Positions 42,832 through 53,600 of a DNA stretch of 64,000 bases are shown piece by piece. Position numbers and translations under genes: made by a program. The DNA is from Aliidiomarina minuta (GTDB lineage: Bacteria > Pseudomonadota > Gammaproteobacteria > Enterobacterales > Alteromonadaceae). Under the pieces are notes generated by a model, which was not told the origin of the DNA, ran no database searches, and was given only the letters and a program-made list of their open reading frames with translations. Where the stretch lies: contig NZ_PIPL01000001.1 of the NCBI RefSeq assembly GCF_003987145.1, positions 372,001-436,000 on the forward strand. The letters are read 5' to 3'. Every line of letters starts with the position of its first letter. Within the stretch, counting starts at the first letter, position 1.

Positions 42832-43024
42832 GATGTCATCAGTGCTACTTGAGGATGGTCGCAGTATTGCACTGCAGGGACTGTATGTGGCTCCCATAAT
42901 CAGCATCCAGTCTCCATTGGTTGATGGCCTGGGTCTGGCATTACAGGAAACGCCTATGGGCACCTTAGCCATAACCTCCGGCACCATGGCAGGCATAGCG
43001 GCTCATCGTGCATTGATGTTTTGA
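42832..43024 (+). pseudogene. Thioredoxin-reductase-like oxidoreductase, C-terminal remnant
   Basis: VLLEDGRSIALQGLYVAP, then SPLVDGLGLALQETPMGTLA and GTMAGIAAHRALMF, resemble the C-terminal end of NAD(P)/FAD-dependent oxidoreductases, in which the ETPMG and AG-AAHRAL parts are normally separated by about 25 residues (missing here). It is fused in frame to the RelE remnant. Confidence 0.6.
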
Positions 43025-43070
43025 AAAGCTTCCTGTGATGCTATGCGAACAGCTCATTGTTATTTCGCCG

Positions 43071-43376
43071 TCAGAGACAGAAACGCTGCAAGCGTTGCTG
43101 CAGGCGTTCGTTTTCTTTGCGTAGTTCTTCGAGTTCATCCAGCAGGCTTAATACCAGAGGCATATCGGCCCAGTCGGTGACTAGTTCGCCGTGCATGCGG
43201 GCGGCTTTGTTGGCGATGCTGATGGAGGTGACGGTGAATTGCCATTCCTGCTTATGTTCACCCTGTGCCGGAGTAATGATTTCCTGCTCAATGAGCTCCA
43301 GCATTTGTTGCTCGTCAATGCTGGCGCATTGACAGAGTTCTTCAAATCCAACATAGAGAACACGTGAGCTTGTCAT
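43071..43376 (-). CDS. cbpM: Chaperone modulator CbpM
   Basis: 101 aa MerR-like helical protein (FEELCQCASIDEQQMLELIE, then ending in a coiled ELEELRKENERLQQRLQR). CbpM binds the J-domain of CbpA and inhibits it. It starts 1 bp after the cbpA stop, as in other gammaproteobacteria. Confidence 0.9.
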   Translation of the reverse strand: MTSSRVLYVGFEELCQCASIDEQQMLELIEQEIITPAQGEHKQEWQFTVTSISIANKAARMHGELVTDWADMPLVLSLLDELEELRKENERLQQRLQRFCL

Positions 43377-43377
43377 G

Positions 43378-44280
43378 TTATTTACTCCACTCGGTACGAG
43401 GGTTAAAGTCAGATTCTTTTGCCAGTCGCGACCAGAGTTTATTCATGGCGGCTGTATGCGTGTCTGGCATCACTATCTTAAGTATGGCAAATAAATCGCC
43501 CTGGTCATTTTTGCTTTTCAGTCCTTTGCCTTTTATGCGCAGGCGTTTTCCTGACTGACTGCCCGCTGGAATGGTCATTTCAATTTTGCCACTTAAGGTA
43601 GGCAGAGTGATTTTTGTTCCTAATGCTGCTTCCCAGGGAGCTAACGGCACGGTAATGATCAGATTGGAGCCTTCGACATCAAATAAAGGATGGGGCACCA
43701 GTCGTACCTGCAGATACAAATCACCCGAGGCGGCTCCGCCTTTACCCGGGGCACCCTGATCTTTTAAACGAATGCGTTCGCCGTCGGTTACCCCAGCCGG
43801 CACTTTAACGTTTAATGATTTAATATCTTCTTTTAATAATCCCTGCTGCTCATATTGCACACGGTATTTAACAGGTTTGGTTGTGGTCTCGAGTGTATCT
43901 TCAAGAAACACCGGTAACTCGATTTCAATATCACGCCCTTTGCGGGAGAAAGGATCGGCGCGCTGATATTGAGCACCTCGTGTACTGGCACGGGCGAAAA
44001 TATCATTAAAAAAATCACCAAAATCCTGATTCGACGAACTGCCACCATATTGTTCTTGCTGTTCATGAGCACGACGTAGCTGGTCGTATTCTTTGCGGCG
44101 TTCAGGATGACGTAAAACTTCGTATGCTTCAGAGACCTCTTTAAATTTACTTTCGGCCTGGGGGTCTTTACTGACATCCGGGTGATATTTACGGGCCAGT
44201 TTACGATAGGCGGTTTTTATTTCGTCTTGCTCCGCTTCAGGAGCAACACCCATCACCTTATAAAAGTCTTTAAATTGCAT
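43378..44280 (-). CDS. cbpA: Curved DNA-binding J-domain co-chaperone CbpA
   Basis: 300 aa. The N-terminal J-domain contains the HPD motif (RKYHPDVSKDPQ, residues 32-43), followed by a G/S-rich linker (YGGSSSNQDFGDFFNDIF) and two beta-barrel client-binding domains. It lacks the Cys zinc domain of DnaJ, which identifies CbpA. It works with DnaK and is held in check by CbpM, encoded downstream in the same operon. Confidence 0.94.
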   Translation of the reverse strand: MQFKDFYKVMGVAPEAEQDEIKTAYRKLARKYHPDVSKDPQAESKFKEVSEAYEVLRHPERRKEYDQLRRAHEQQEQYGGSSSNQDFGDFFNDIFARASTRGAQYQRADPFSRKGRDIEIELPVFLEDTLETTTKPVKYRVQYEQQGLLKEDIKSLNVKVPAGVTDGERIRLKDQGAPGKGGAASGDLYLQVRLVPHPLFDVEGSNLIITVPLAPWEAALGTKITLPTLSGKIEMTIPAGSQSGKRLRIKGKGLKSKNDQGDLFAILKIVMPDTHTAAMNKLWSRLAKESDFNPRTEWSK

Positions 44281-44425
44281 TCTTGTGGCCTGTGTTAAAT
44301 AGCATTCTGTTCGTTAGGTAATGACTATAGCAAAGCTTCAGCTTCATATAGACTTCACTGAAATTAAATAATTTTTTTGTTAGCTTAGCTAAAAATAAAT
44401 ACATTATTCACAGAGGATATGCCAG

Positions 44426-45706
44426 ATGGCAGAGAGTCGACTGGTTCGCCATACGTCATTAATGGGCGCTATTTTATTGGGGTTGGGTGCCATTGTAGGG
44501 ACCGGTGCTTATGTGTCCATTGCATTGGCAACGGAAATAGCAGGTTCCTGGGTATTGTTGGCTATTTTCCTGGCGGCTTTAGTGGCAGCTTTTAATGGCT
44601 TATCCAGTGCTCAGTTAGCGGCAGTGCATCCGGTCAGTGGTGGTACTTATGAATATGGTTACCACTTCCTCAATCATTGGGCTGGGTTTACCGCGGGCTG
44701 GCTCTTTGTGGCGGCTAAAAGCGCGTCGGCGGCCACTGCGGCACTTGCCTTAGGGTTGTACGTACTGCCAGCTCTGGGATTGCCTTTGTGGCTGCAGATC
44801 CCGTTGGCGCTGGCTGTATTGCTGTTATTAATGGCGTTGGTCAACGGCGGTATGCGCCGTTCCAATAAAGCCAATTTAGTCATAGTGCTTGTCAGCATAA
44901 GTGCGTTGATTGTTTTTTCTCTGCACGCCATTGTTATGGCAGACAGTGGTCAAAGTGAGCAGGCGCTTAATTTCAACCTATCGATAACCGAAGGCTTGGG
45001 CTGGGGTGAATTTCTTGGCGCGGTAGCGTTGCTTTTTGTCGCTTACACCGGGTATGGACGCATTGCTACTATGGGCGAGGAAGTCAGCAATCCGAAACGT
45101 ACCATTCCTCTGGCCATTGCAGCTACTGTGATTGTGACCACTTTGCTTTATATTCTTATTGGGTATGCTTTGCTGCATACTTCATTGTTTACTCAGGGGC
45201 TTAGTGAGGGCAATCGGGAGCTTGCTCTGGTGGCTTTAACTGAGCAAGGCTGGTTGCGTATTCTGGTACTGATTGGGGCAGGGGTTGCCTTGTTAGGGGT
45301 TATCCTGAATCTTATTCTTGGCGTCTCCCGGGTCATTCTTGCGATGGGCAGACGAAAAGACCTGCCTGTTTCTATGGCTAAACTCAACACCGATAATACC
45401 TCAGCGCCGAATTCTGTGTATGCCGCAACGGGCGTAATGATGGTGCTGGTGCTTTTAGGTGACGTGCAGCTTGCCTGGTCATTCAGTGCTTTTACTGTGT
45501 TGGTGTATTACGGTATTACCAACCTGGCGGCCCTGAAAATCCCCCGGCATCAGCGTTTTGTTCCTAAGTTTGTATCTATACTGGGTCTTATCAGTTGTTT
45601 TGGACTGGTGTTTTTTATTGATGGTTATGTGTTCATCGCCGGTTGCCTGTTGATCATAGCCGGCCTCATCTGGCACTGGTGGCGATTTAAACCTGTAAAT
45701 AATTAA
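44426..45706 (+). CDS. APC-family amino acid permease
   Basis: 426 aa, twelve membrane helices. Helix 1 has the substrate-binding GLGAIVGTGAYVS turn typical of the amino acid-polyamine-organocation family, and helix 6 is VALLFVAYTGYGRIATMGEEVSNPKR. Inner-membrane uptake of an unidentified amino acid. Confidence 0.88.
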   Translation: MAESRLVRHTSLMGAILLGLGAIVGTGAYVSIALATEIAGSWVLLAIFLAALVAAFNGLSSAQLAAVHPVSGGTYEYGYHFLNHWAGFTAGWLFVAAKSASAATAALALGLYVLPALGLPLWLQIPLALAVLLLLMALVNGGMRRSNKANLVIVLVSISALIVFSLHAIVMADSGQSEQALNFNLSITEGLGWGEFLGAVALLFVAYTGYGRIATMGEEVSNPKRTIPLAIAATVIVTTLLYILIGYALLHTSLFTQGLSEGNRELALVALTEQGWLRILVLIGAGVALLGVILNLILGVSRVILAMGRRKDLPVSMAKLNTDNTSAPNSVYAATGVMMVLVLLGDVQLAWSFSAFTVLVYYGITNLAALKIPRHQRFVPKFVSILGLISCFGLVFFIDGYVFIAGCLLIIAGLIWHWWRFKPVNN

Positions 45707-45791
45707 AATCTGTTGCGTTTTGCCTCTTCCACTTTAGGTAAAAGCCCGTTAGTGTCTTTGCCATAAAAATAAGCATAAGGGTGAGTGGGTT

Positions 45792-46982
45792 TTGACATCT
45801 AATAGCAGGGTAGTTGGTAGTATTTTCATTCTGGCTGGCACCACCATTGGTGCCGGCATGCTTGCACTTCCTTTAACCTCCGCAGGTTTAGGTTTTGGTA
45901 CCTCGGTGGCGGTTATGCTGGGGATTTGGGTGTTAATGGCCTATACCGGCTTGCTGATGCTGGAATTACATCAGCATATGCCTTTGACGACCACCTTGCA
46001 TGGCCTGGCCGGGCAGTTTCTGGGCTGGAAAGGGCGAAGCACAGCTACCCTGGCGATGCTGTTTCTACTCTATGCCTTGTGTGCCGCTTATATAGCAGGC
46101 GGGGGTGCATTGATGCAGGAACATTTAAAGAACCTGGTGCCCGGATTACCTCCATTTAGCGGCGTGCTGGTATTTACCCTGGTAATAGGTTTGGTGGTGT
46201 CTCTGGGAACCAGCAAAGTGGATATGATTAACCGCATCCTTTTTGTTCTTAAGCTGATTACGCTGGCTACGGCTTTAGTTATGCTAACCCCTCAGGTAAG
46301 CAGTGGTTATCTACTGGACTTGCCACTAGAGCAGGGGCTGTTAGTTGCTGCCTTACCTGTTATTTTCACGTCTTTTGGTTTTCACAGCTGCATCCCTTCG
46401 CTGGTGCGTTATGTCAACAATGACATTGCGTCTCTGCGTAAAATTGTACTGATAGGATCGAGTTTGCCGCTGGTGATTTATATCATCTGGCAAGCCTTAA
46501 GTTTTGGCACCGTCGGCCAGGACGGGCTGATGCGTAACAACGACCTGCCGGATTTTGTCAATTCAATTGCGGCAGTAGTGCATTCAGACTGGGTCGTTGC
46601 TGCTATTTCTTTGTTTGCTGATTTAGCTTTAGCGACGTCCTTCCTGGGTGTGAGCCTGGGTTTATTTGATTTTCTGGCGGAAAAGTTTCAGCGTCCAGAT
46701 AATAAACGAGGCCGCATGCAAACCGGCCTGATAACTTTTCTACCACCATTGGTATTTGCGCTTTTTTACCCTCAGGGATTTATTATCGCACTCGGTTACG
46801 CGGCCATAGCCCTGGTGATTATTGCTATTGTCTTACCTGTACTTATGGTGCGTAAAGCCCGCATTGATTACGCTGATGCCAGCTATCAGGTTGCCGGTGG
46901 CAGCCTGGGTCTGTACCTGGCTCTATTGGTTGGCGCTCTGGTTATTATCGCTCAACTGATGGTGGCTTTTAATCTGGTGTAA
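45792..46982 (+). CDS. Aromatic amino acid permease (HAAAP family, TyrP/Mtr-like)
   Basis: 396 aa with eleven membrane helices. The N-terminus SIFILAGTTIGAGMLALPLT and the central TSFGFHSCIPSLVRY segment mark the hydroxy/aromatic amino acid permease family (tyrosine or tryptophan-proton symport). It starts at a TTG, with AGGGTGAG upstream. Confidence 0.9.
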   Translation: MTSNSRVVGSIFILAGTTIGAGMLALPLTSAGLGFGTSVAVMLGIWVLMAYTGLLMLELHQHMPLTTTLHGLAGQFLGWKGRSTATLAMLFLLYALCAAYIAGGGALMQEHLKNLVPGLPPFSGVLVFTLVIGLVVSLGTSKVDMINRILFVLKLITLATALVMLTPQVSSGYLLDLPLEQGLLVAALPVIFTSFGFHSCIPSLVRYVNNDIASLRKIVLIGSSLPLVIYIIWQALSFGTVGQDGLMRNNDLPDFVNSIAAVVHSDWVVAAISLFADLALATSFLGVSLGLFDFLAEKFQRPDNKRGRMQTGLITFLPPLVFALFYPQGFIIALGYAAIALVIIAIVLPVLMVRKARIDYADASYQVAGGSLGLYLALLVGALVIIAQLMVAFNLV

Positions 46983-47133
46983 GCCTTAAATATGAGTTCG
47001 TTTTTTGGATGACCAACAGGACAGTACTGGCATGGGATGGAAGGCGTCACGAACGTAATGTAATAATGAACACTCTCTGAAACCTTCTGATTAGGTTGAT
47101 AAACAGGTGATAAATCAATAGGGAGCTCCATCA

Positions 47134-47664
47134 GTGAAAAGTTCTGTAAGCCTGTTTTGGCTGGCTATTCTGGTTGTTTTAGTTTCTCAGTTTAACTTTT
47201 TATTAAACGCTCAGGTTTTGTACGGTGCTTATCTTACGCTGTCTGGCGTTTTGCTTGGGCTGGTTTTGGGATTCGGGCTCTACCTTTTTAAGAAGCATAA
47301 AAATCAGCAGTCTATGTATGTACTGGAAGAAGATGGCCGGCGTGATCCCTGGTATAAACAGGTGTTTCAGACCGAATGGGTGTTTACCCTGAGCATTGTG
47401 CTGGGCATGATTGCCACTTCCATGCTTAATAATAAGCTGGTGGTTTTTGATGTTTATGAACAGAACTTCCAGGTTATCGGGCAAGGCGAGCATTTCTATC
47501 GTGCCAGTCAGTATCAGTACATTGTACTCGAACAGGGCAGTGCCCAGGTGAAATACCTGAGCGATCAAAACATTGCCGTTGGTGAGTCGGTAACGGCGAC
47601 GCTGCGCCGTGGCCCTTTAGGCTTCCCTGTGCTGCTTTCGGTGCAGCCTGAAGCGGCTAATTGA
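47134..47664 (+). CDS. Membrane protein of unknown function
   Basis: 176 aa from a GTG start with GGGAG 8 bp upstream. Two helices near the N-terminus (LFWLAILVVLVSQFNFLL, LSGVLLGLVLGFGLYLF) and a third near 85-103, followed by a soluble C-terminal domain of about 70 residues. No family recognised; ends 8 bp from the convergent glucan synthase gene. Confidence 0.7.
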   Translation: MKSSVSLFWLAILVVLVSQFNFLLNAQVLYGAYLTLSGVLLGLVLGFGLYLFKKHKNQQSMYVLEEDGRRDPWYKQVFQTEWVFTLSIVLGMIATSMLNNKLVVFDVYEQNFQVIGQGEHFYRASQYQYIVLEQGSAQVKYLSDQNIAVGESVTATLRRGPLGFPVLLSVQPEAAN

Positions 47665-47671
47665 GAACAAG

Positions 47672-50600
47672 TTACATGACAATACACAGCTTGTGTGACT
47701 GACCATCCAGAGTGATTTTCACACTTTCCTCAGCATGCTCAATAGGGGTGCCATCCAATTCAGCTTTAGAGATACCGGTACAGCGTTTTTGCGGGTTGCT
47801 GATTTGGATCTGGTATTCACTGTCTTCAATATTGATCGTGATTTCATAATCTGGCCATTGGCGGGCTACGCAGGGCTTGATAATCAGTGTTTTGCCCCGG
47901 CGCTGAAGCCCTAATATGCCCTCCATGGCAGCACGGTACATGCAGCCTGCAGCCCCGGTATACCAGGTCCAGCCGCCGCGGCCCACGTGCGGCGCAACGG
48001 AATAGATATCCGCTGCGACTACATAGGGTTCAACCTTGTACTGTTGCATGTCTTCGTTGGTTAAAGCGTGATTAATCGGGTTTAGCAGGTTAAAAATCCG
48101 GTTGGCCTGATTACCATCGCCGAGCTGAGCATAAGCTTCTATGACCCAGGTTGCGGCATGGGTGTATTGGCCACCGTTCTCTCTTAAGCCGGGTGGGTAG
48201 CCTTGAATATATCCCGGATTTTTACCACCGTAATTGAAAGGTGGTGCAAATAATAAAACCAGGCCAGTGTCATCGGAGACAAGCTGTTTATTTAAAGACG
48301 ACATAGCATGCAGAGCACGGGCTGGGTCCGCTGCGCCGGACAACACAGCCCAGGACTGGGCAATGCTGTCTATACGGCATTCTTCGCTTTGCCAGGAACC
48401 TAACCAGCTACCGTCGTCGTAAGTGGCGCGTCGATACCATTCGCCATCCCAGCTTACTTTTTCAATGATATTGTGTAGTGTTCTGGCGCACTTGCTCCAT
48501 GATTGCGCACGTTCCTTGTCGTATTTTTTCGCCTGGGGGGCAAATAATTTCAGCGTTTTGATTAATAACCAACCCAGCCAGACACTTTCGCCTTTGCCTT
48601 CAGCTCCGACCTGGTTCATGCCGTCGTTCCAGTCACCGGTTCCTATCAGGGGCAATCCAAGCTCGCCTCGCAGTTCGATGCTTTGTTCCAGAGCCCGGGC
48701 ACAGTGCTCAAATAATGTTGCTGTGTTTTTAGAAACTTGCGGCTGAAATACGCTTTCATGTTCCTCTTCTTTTAACTCAGGGCCTTCCAGAAAAGGCACC
48801 TGTTCATCCAGAATGCTGCTATCACCCGAGCTTTGAATGTAACTGGCGGTAGCGTATACCAGCCAGACTCGGTCATCTGATATGCGTGTACGTACCCCGA
48901 CATCCGAGTGGGGCAGCCACCAGTGCTGTACATCGCCCTGAGCAAACTGACGGGAAGCGGCGCGTAGAATATGTTCTCGTGTATGCTCGGGTTTGGCGAA
49001 ACTCAGCGCCATGCCGTCTTGCAGCTGATCACGAAAACCGTAAGCGCCACTGGCCTGATAGAAGCCCGAGCGTGCCCAAAGCCGGCAAACCAATGTCTGA
49101 TAGATAAGCCAGCCATTGAGCATAATATCCATCGCGCGGTCCGGGGTTTTGACCTGAACAGCCCCTAATACCGAACGCCAATGCTCATTGACCAGGTTCA
49201 GCTCTTTATCAATGTCGCACTGACGGTATTTAGCTAAGAGCTCTGTCACTGCTTCCGGGGAGGCTTCCTGACCTAGTAAAAAGACCACATCTATTGAGTC
49301 ACCGGGCTCCAGGACTAATTCCTGACGTAAAGCCGCACAAGGGTCCAGGCCTACGCCGGTAGCGCCAGACAAAGGACGCTCGCTGGTTAAGGCCTGGGGA
49401 ATGCCTGTCGTATTATTGTGCCCTAAAAACTCGTTGCGATCAGCAGTACAGCTGCTTTGCTGGCCGGCTAAATCAGCAAATGCTATGCGTTTAGAAAAGC
49501 CGATACTCCAGGAATTACGAGCCAGTATGGCGCCTTTGTTATCCAGCTCTGTTTGCATAAAAGGTGCATTGGCACTGCGCGAATTGCCCAGCACCCAGCT
49601 CACGTAGGCGGTGACTGAAAGTCTGCGTATCTGATCAGAGTCATTGTGCAGGGTTAAGCGAGATATTTTGATGGAGTCGTTAAGCGGTACGAACTGCAAT
49701 AAGTCGAGCGCTATGCCCTGCGCCTGATGTTGAAAACGGCTGTAACCAAAACCATGGCGGGCGATATAAGTTCCATCATCGCGGACGCAATTGGCGGTGA
49801 CACTAAAGACCTCCATGCTGTCTTCATCGCGCACGTAGAAAGCTTCTCCGCTGGGATCACTGACGGGATCATTCGACCAGGGGGTAAGCTGGTTTTCGCG
49901 GCTGTTTTCGGCCCAGGTATAAGAACTACCTTCTGCGGATACCTGAAAACCGAACTTTGGATTAGCGATGACATTGAGCCAGGGCGCGGGTGTGTTCTGG
50001 TCTTTGTTGAGCACTGTTACATACTCGGTTCCCTGTTGATCAAAACCGCCCAGTCCGTTAAAAAATTCAAGTTCAGGCGGCTCCAACAGATGCGTAGTAA
50101 AGGTCTGGGTAACCTTGCCACGGCGAATCGCTGAGGGAGTGGCAGTCGCTGGTGCTGAACTTTCTTTTTTATGCTGCAAAAGATCAAGTTGAGTTCGCAA
50201 TGAACCCGCAGCTGCATATAGCTTGACGCGACAAATAGAGGCCAGTAAGGCACGGGCGGCCATACTCAATTGATCAGACCGCAACGCATAAACGGCTCCG
50301 CGGGTCGGTTCGCCAATATTTACCCGCGAGTGGCTGGCTCGAATCGCGGCTTCAATAGCGTCCTGTAATTCCTGAATATAGGAGGAGGGTTGTTCGTTGA
50401 TGATCACCAAATCAATGCAGAGCTGTTTGATCTGCCAGTATTCATGAGCACGCAACAGCTGCTTTACCTGATTAATGTGTTTTATATTGTCGATATATAA
50501 AACCAGGATGGGCAGATCACCTGAGATACCGCTCTCCCAAAGTGAAGATTGTGGAGCTGCACCTTTACGAATAATATCTTCAGAGGAACGGAAGGCAACA

Positions 50601-53600
50601 TCGGGGTAAAGTAAGGGAGTTATCAACTGCTGAAAATCGACCGCTTCATTTTTGGCAATATCCAGGTGGCGCAGTTGCACCTGTGCCTGAGTCCAGGCCA
50701 GGGTTTTAGCGCGGGCAAAAGCATTGCGATCATGATGTTTATCGAGCTGCGCCAGCAATTCTTCACGGGAGTTAGCGACCAACGTCCAGAAATCCAGACG
50801 GGCTACAGCCCCTGCGTTAATTTTAACCCTACGACGTAAAGCAAAAATCGGGTCCAGTACTGTACCTTCAGTATTTGACAATGACTGCTGGCCAGCAATG
50901 CAAACCGCGTTATCCAGTGTTCGGCCTCGCCCCAGAAAATGCGCTCTGCAGGATTCGAATTGCGGCTCAGCGCTAAGTTCACCTTCGACAACCACACAAT
51001 GCGCTGCCCATATTTCCTGATCGTTGCGTGATCGCGTGCGACGGGTAGCAATGATGGCGTCGAACTCTGGCAAGTATTCCGTCTGCACAAACATCTTCGA
51101 AAAGGCCGGGTGTGCCTGATCCGCAGCGGCGGTATTAAGCACGATTTCGGCATAGGAGGTGATTTCTATGTCTTTCGCCTGAGTATCAAAGTTACTCAGC
51201 GATAGTCGTCTGACTTCACCGTCGTCTTCCATAGACACCACGACTTCCATGCTGGTGGTCAACTGAGGTTCGTGATGAATAAACTCGGCGCAGTCCTCAG
51301 TGAATTCGACGATATCTTCGCTAGCATTTTTAGTTTGCAGCTTTGCACCAGCAGACCAGCGTTGGTCGGTTTGCGTATCACGCAGAAAAATAAAGGTGCC
51401 ATGGTGTTCCTGACTTGAATCCTGTTGCCAGCGGGTTATCGCAATATCACGCCAGGTACTGTAACCACCGCCGGCGGCGTTCAGCATCACTGAGTAGCGA
51501 CCATTGCCCAGAACGTGAGTTATTCTTGGGGTTGAGCTGGTCACTCTGAAGCGACGCATGGTAGACGTTTTGCCTGGACCATTCTGGACTGGCGTCTTGA
51601 CGGCAAGGGCCAGTTTATGGGGCTCTACAATTTCACGAGGCATGCGTTCCTGCAACAGGAGTTCACAGGCCTGAATCATAGCTTCACGGTGGAAACGCCT
51701 ACGCATCTGCCCTTGTTGAAGGGTATTCGCGATGGCAATGATAGTCATGCCCTGATGATGGGCCATAAAGCTTTCGACGATGGCATAGGGCTGATTGTCC
51801 TGGGTTCGGCCGCGGGTGAAATCCACCGCCTCGTAGAAGCCGTAACGGCCCAGCGCGCCTAATCTGGTGAGGTGTGCGTAGTTTGCACACGCCGCTGTGG
51901 GGTCAATCATAGTCGCAAGACCGGTCGCATAGGGCGCTATGACTTTATTGGAACCCAGGCCACGTTTAAGGCCGAGTTCAGGCACGCCGAAATTGGAATA
52001 CTGGTAGGTGAACTCATGGTCCCGGGCGTTAAAGGCCGACTCTGACATGCCCCAGGGAATGTTCAGTGAGCGGGCATAACTTTGTTGTAGTTTGACCACC
52101 AGTTCGTTGGTCTGGGCCAGTAAACTACCTGCGGGGGCCCGCATCACCAGCGATGGCATCAGATACTCAAACATGGAGCCGGACCAGGAGATCAAAGCTG
52201 AACCTTTTAATACCGGTGTGGCCGAGCGACCCAGGCGGAACCAGTGTTTGCTGTCAGCATCGCCTTTTGCGATGGCAAATAAACTTGCCAGCCGGGCTTC
52301 AGAGGCCAGTAAGTCATAACAGCTCTCGTCACGGTTATTGGTTTCCAGGGAATAACCAATGGACAGTAGTTTACGTTGTGGGTCCATTAGAAAAGCAAAA
52401 TCCATGTCCATGGCAAATTGACGAGCGCTGGTCGCCAGCGCTTTAAGGCGCGCTTTGGTGTCAAGGTCGGCAAGGCCATTTTCACAATCCCGTTGATGCT
52501 CGAAGAGGCTCTGTTGCATGGCCTGAACCCAGAAGTGGACTTCAAAATTTGCTGAATCTTCCAGGTCAAGCTCGTTGACCAGATCAACCGCTTGGTTAAG
52601 CAAAGCCTGAAGTTGTCCTGGTTCATGAATCTGCATTTCTATAGCTTTCAGTATGCCAGCGATCTGCTGATGCTGCGGCTGAACAGCACTTAGCGCTAAG
52701 CGAGCGAGACGGCAGTTATCCAGAAGTCCGCTATTACATACCACAGGCTCGTTCTCTGCCATCCATTCTTCACAGGCATTCGCTACCACAATCAGGTGGC
52801 CGGCCAGGTTGCCGCTGTCTACAGAAGAAACATAAGCCGGGGTTAGCGGTTCGAGAGTTTTGGTGGAATACCAGTTAAGAAAATGGCCTTTAAAACGCTG
52901 CATTTTGTGCAGGGTCTGGAAAGTAGCTTCGAGACGCTCAATGGTTTGTAAAGTACCGGCCCAGCCAAAATCACGGGCGCTCAATGCCGATAACAGGTAC
53001 ACACCTATATTGGTCGGGGAGGTGCGTCGGGCGACCACAGCTTCTGGGTTTTCCTGAAAATTATCAGGTGGTAACTGGTTATCTTCTTTGCTCACGAAAA
53101 CTTCAAAGAAGCGCCAGGTACGCCGTGCTATCAATCGCAACTCAAGAACATCCTGAGATTTCACCTGTTGCTCTTCTATGGGCGAGGTTTTACTGGTCCA
53201 GAAAGCCAGCGCAGGGGCGGATAGCCAAAGCAGAGCAAAGACTGCAAGTAAGGGCCAGGAGTTTGGAACAAACACTAAAGTGGCAAGCACTAAGACAAGT
53301 GAAAGCAGCGTACTGCCTGCCATTTCCCGGTAAAACTCAATGAGTGAGCGGCAAGGTCGGGCAGCGGTCTGCGCTGCTGTGGTCCATTCCAGCAGGTGAT
53401 GGTGGGTGATAAATAAACGTACTAAGGTTCTGCCAATTGCATCGCCCATACGCCAGGCTTGATCGGGAAGCAAAGCGATGGCGAGAACAGCCTGTACACA
53501 GGCCAGCTTAAAGTCGGCAAACAAAGTATTGAAATGGCTACGCGGATTAACATGACGTCGTGGCCATAGATTGCCTAATACCGGCATGAAGGCAGGCAAT

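Noticed and set aside
49727..50134. 135-codon ORF on the + strand within the glucan synthase gene
   Set aside because: Antisense to a well-supported coding region; no ribosome site or recognisable protein. Several similar antisense frames in this gene were rejected for the same reason.
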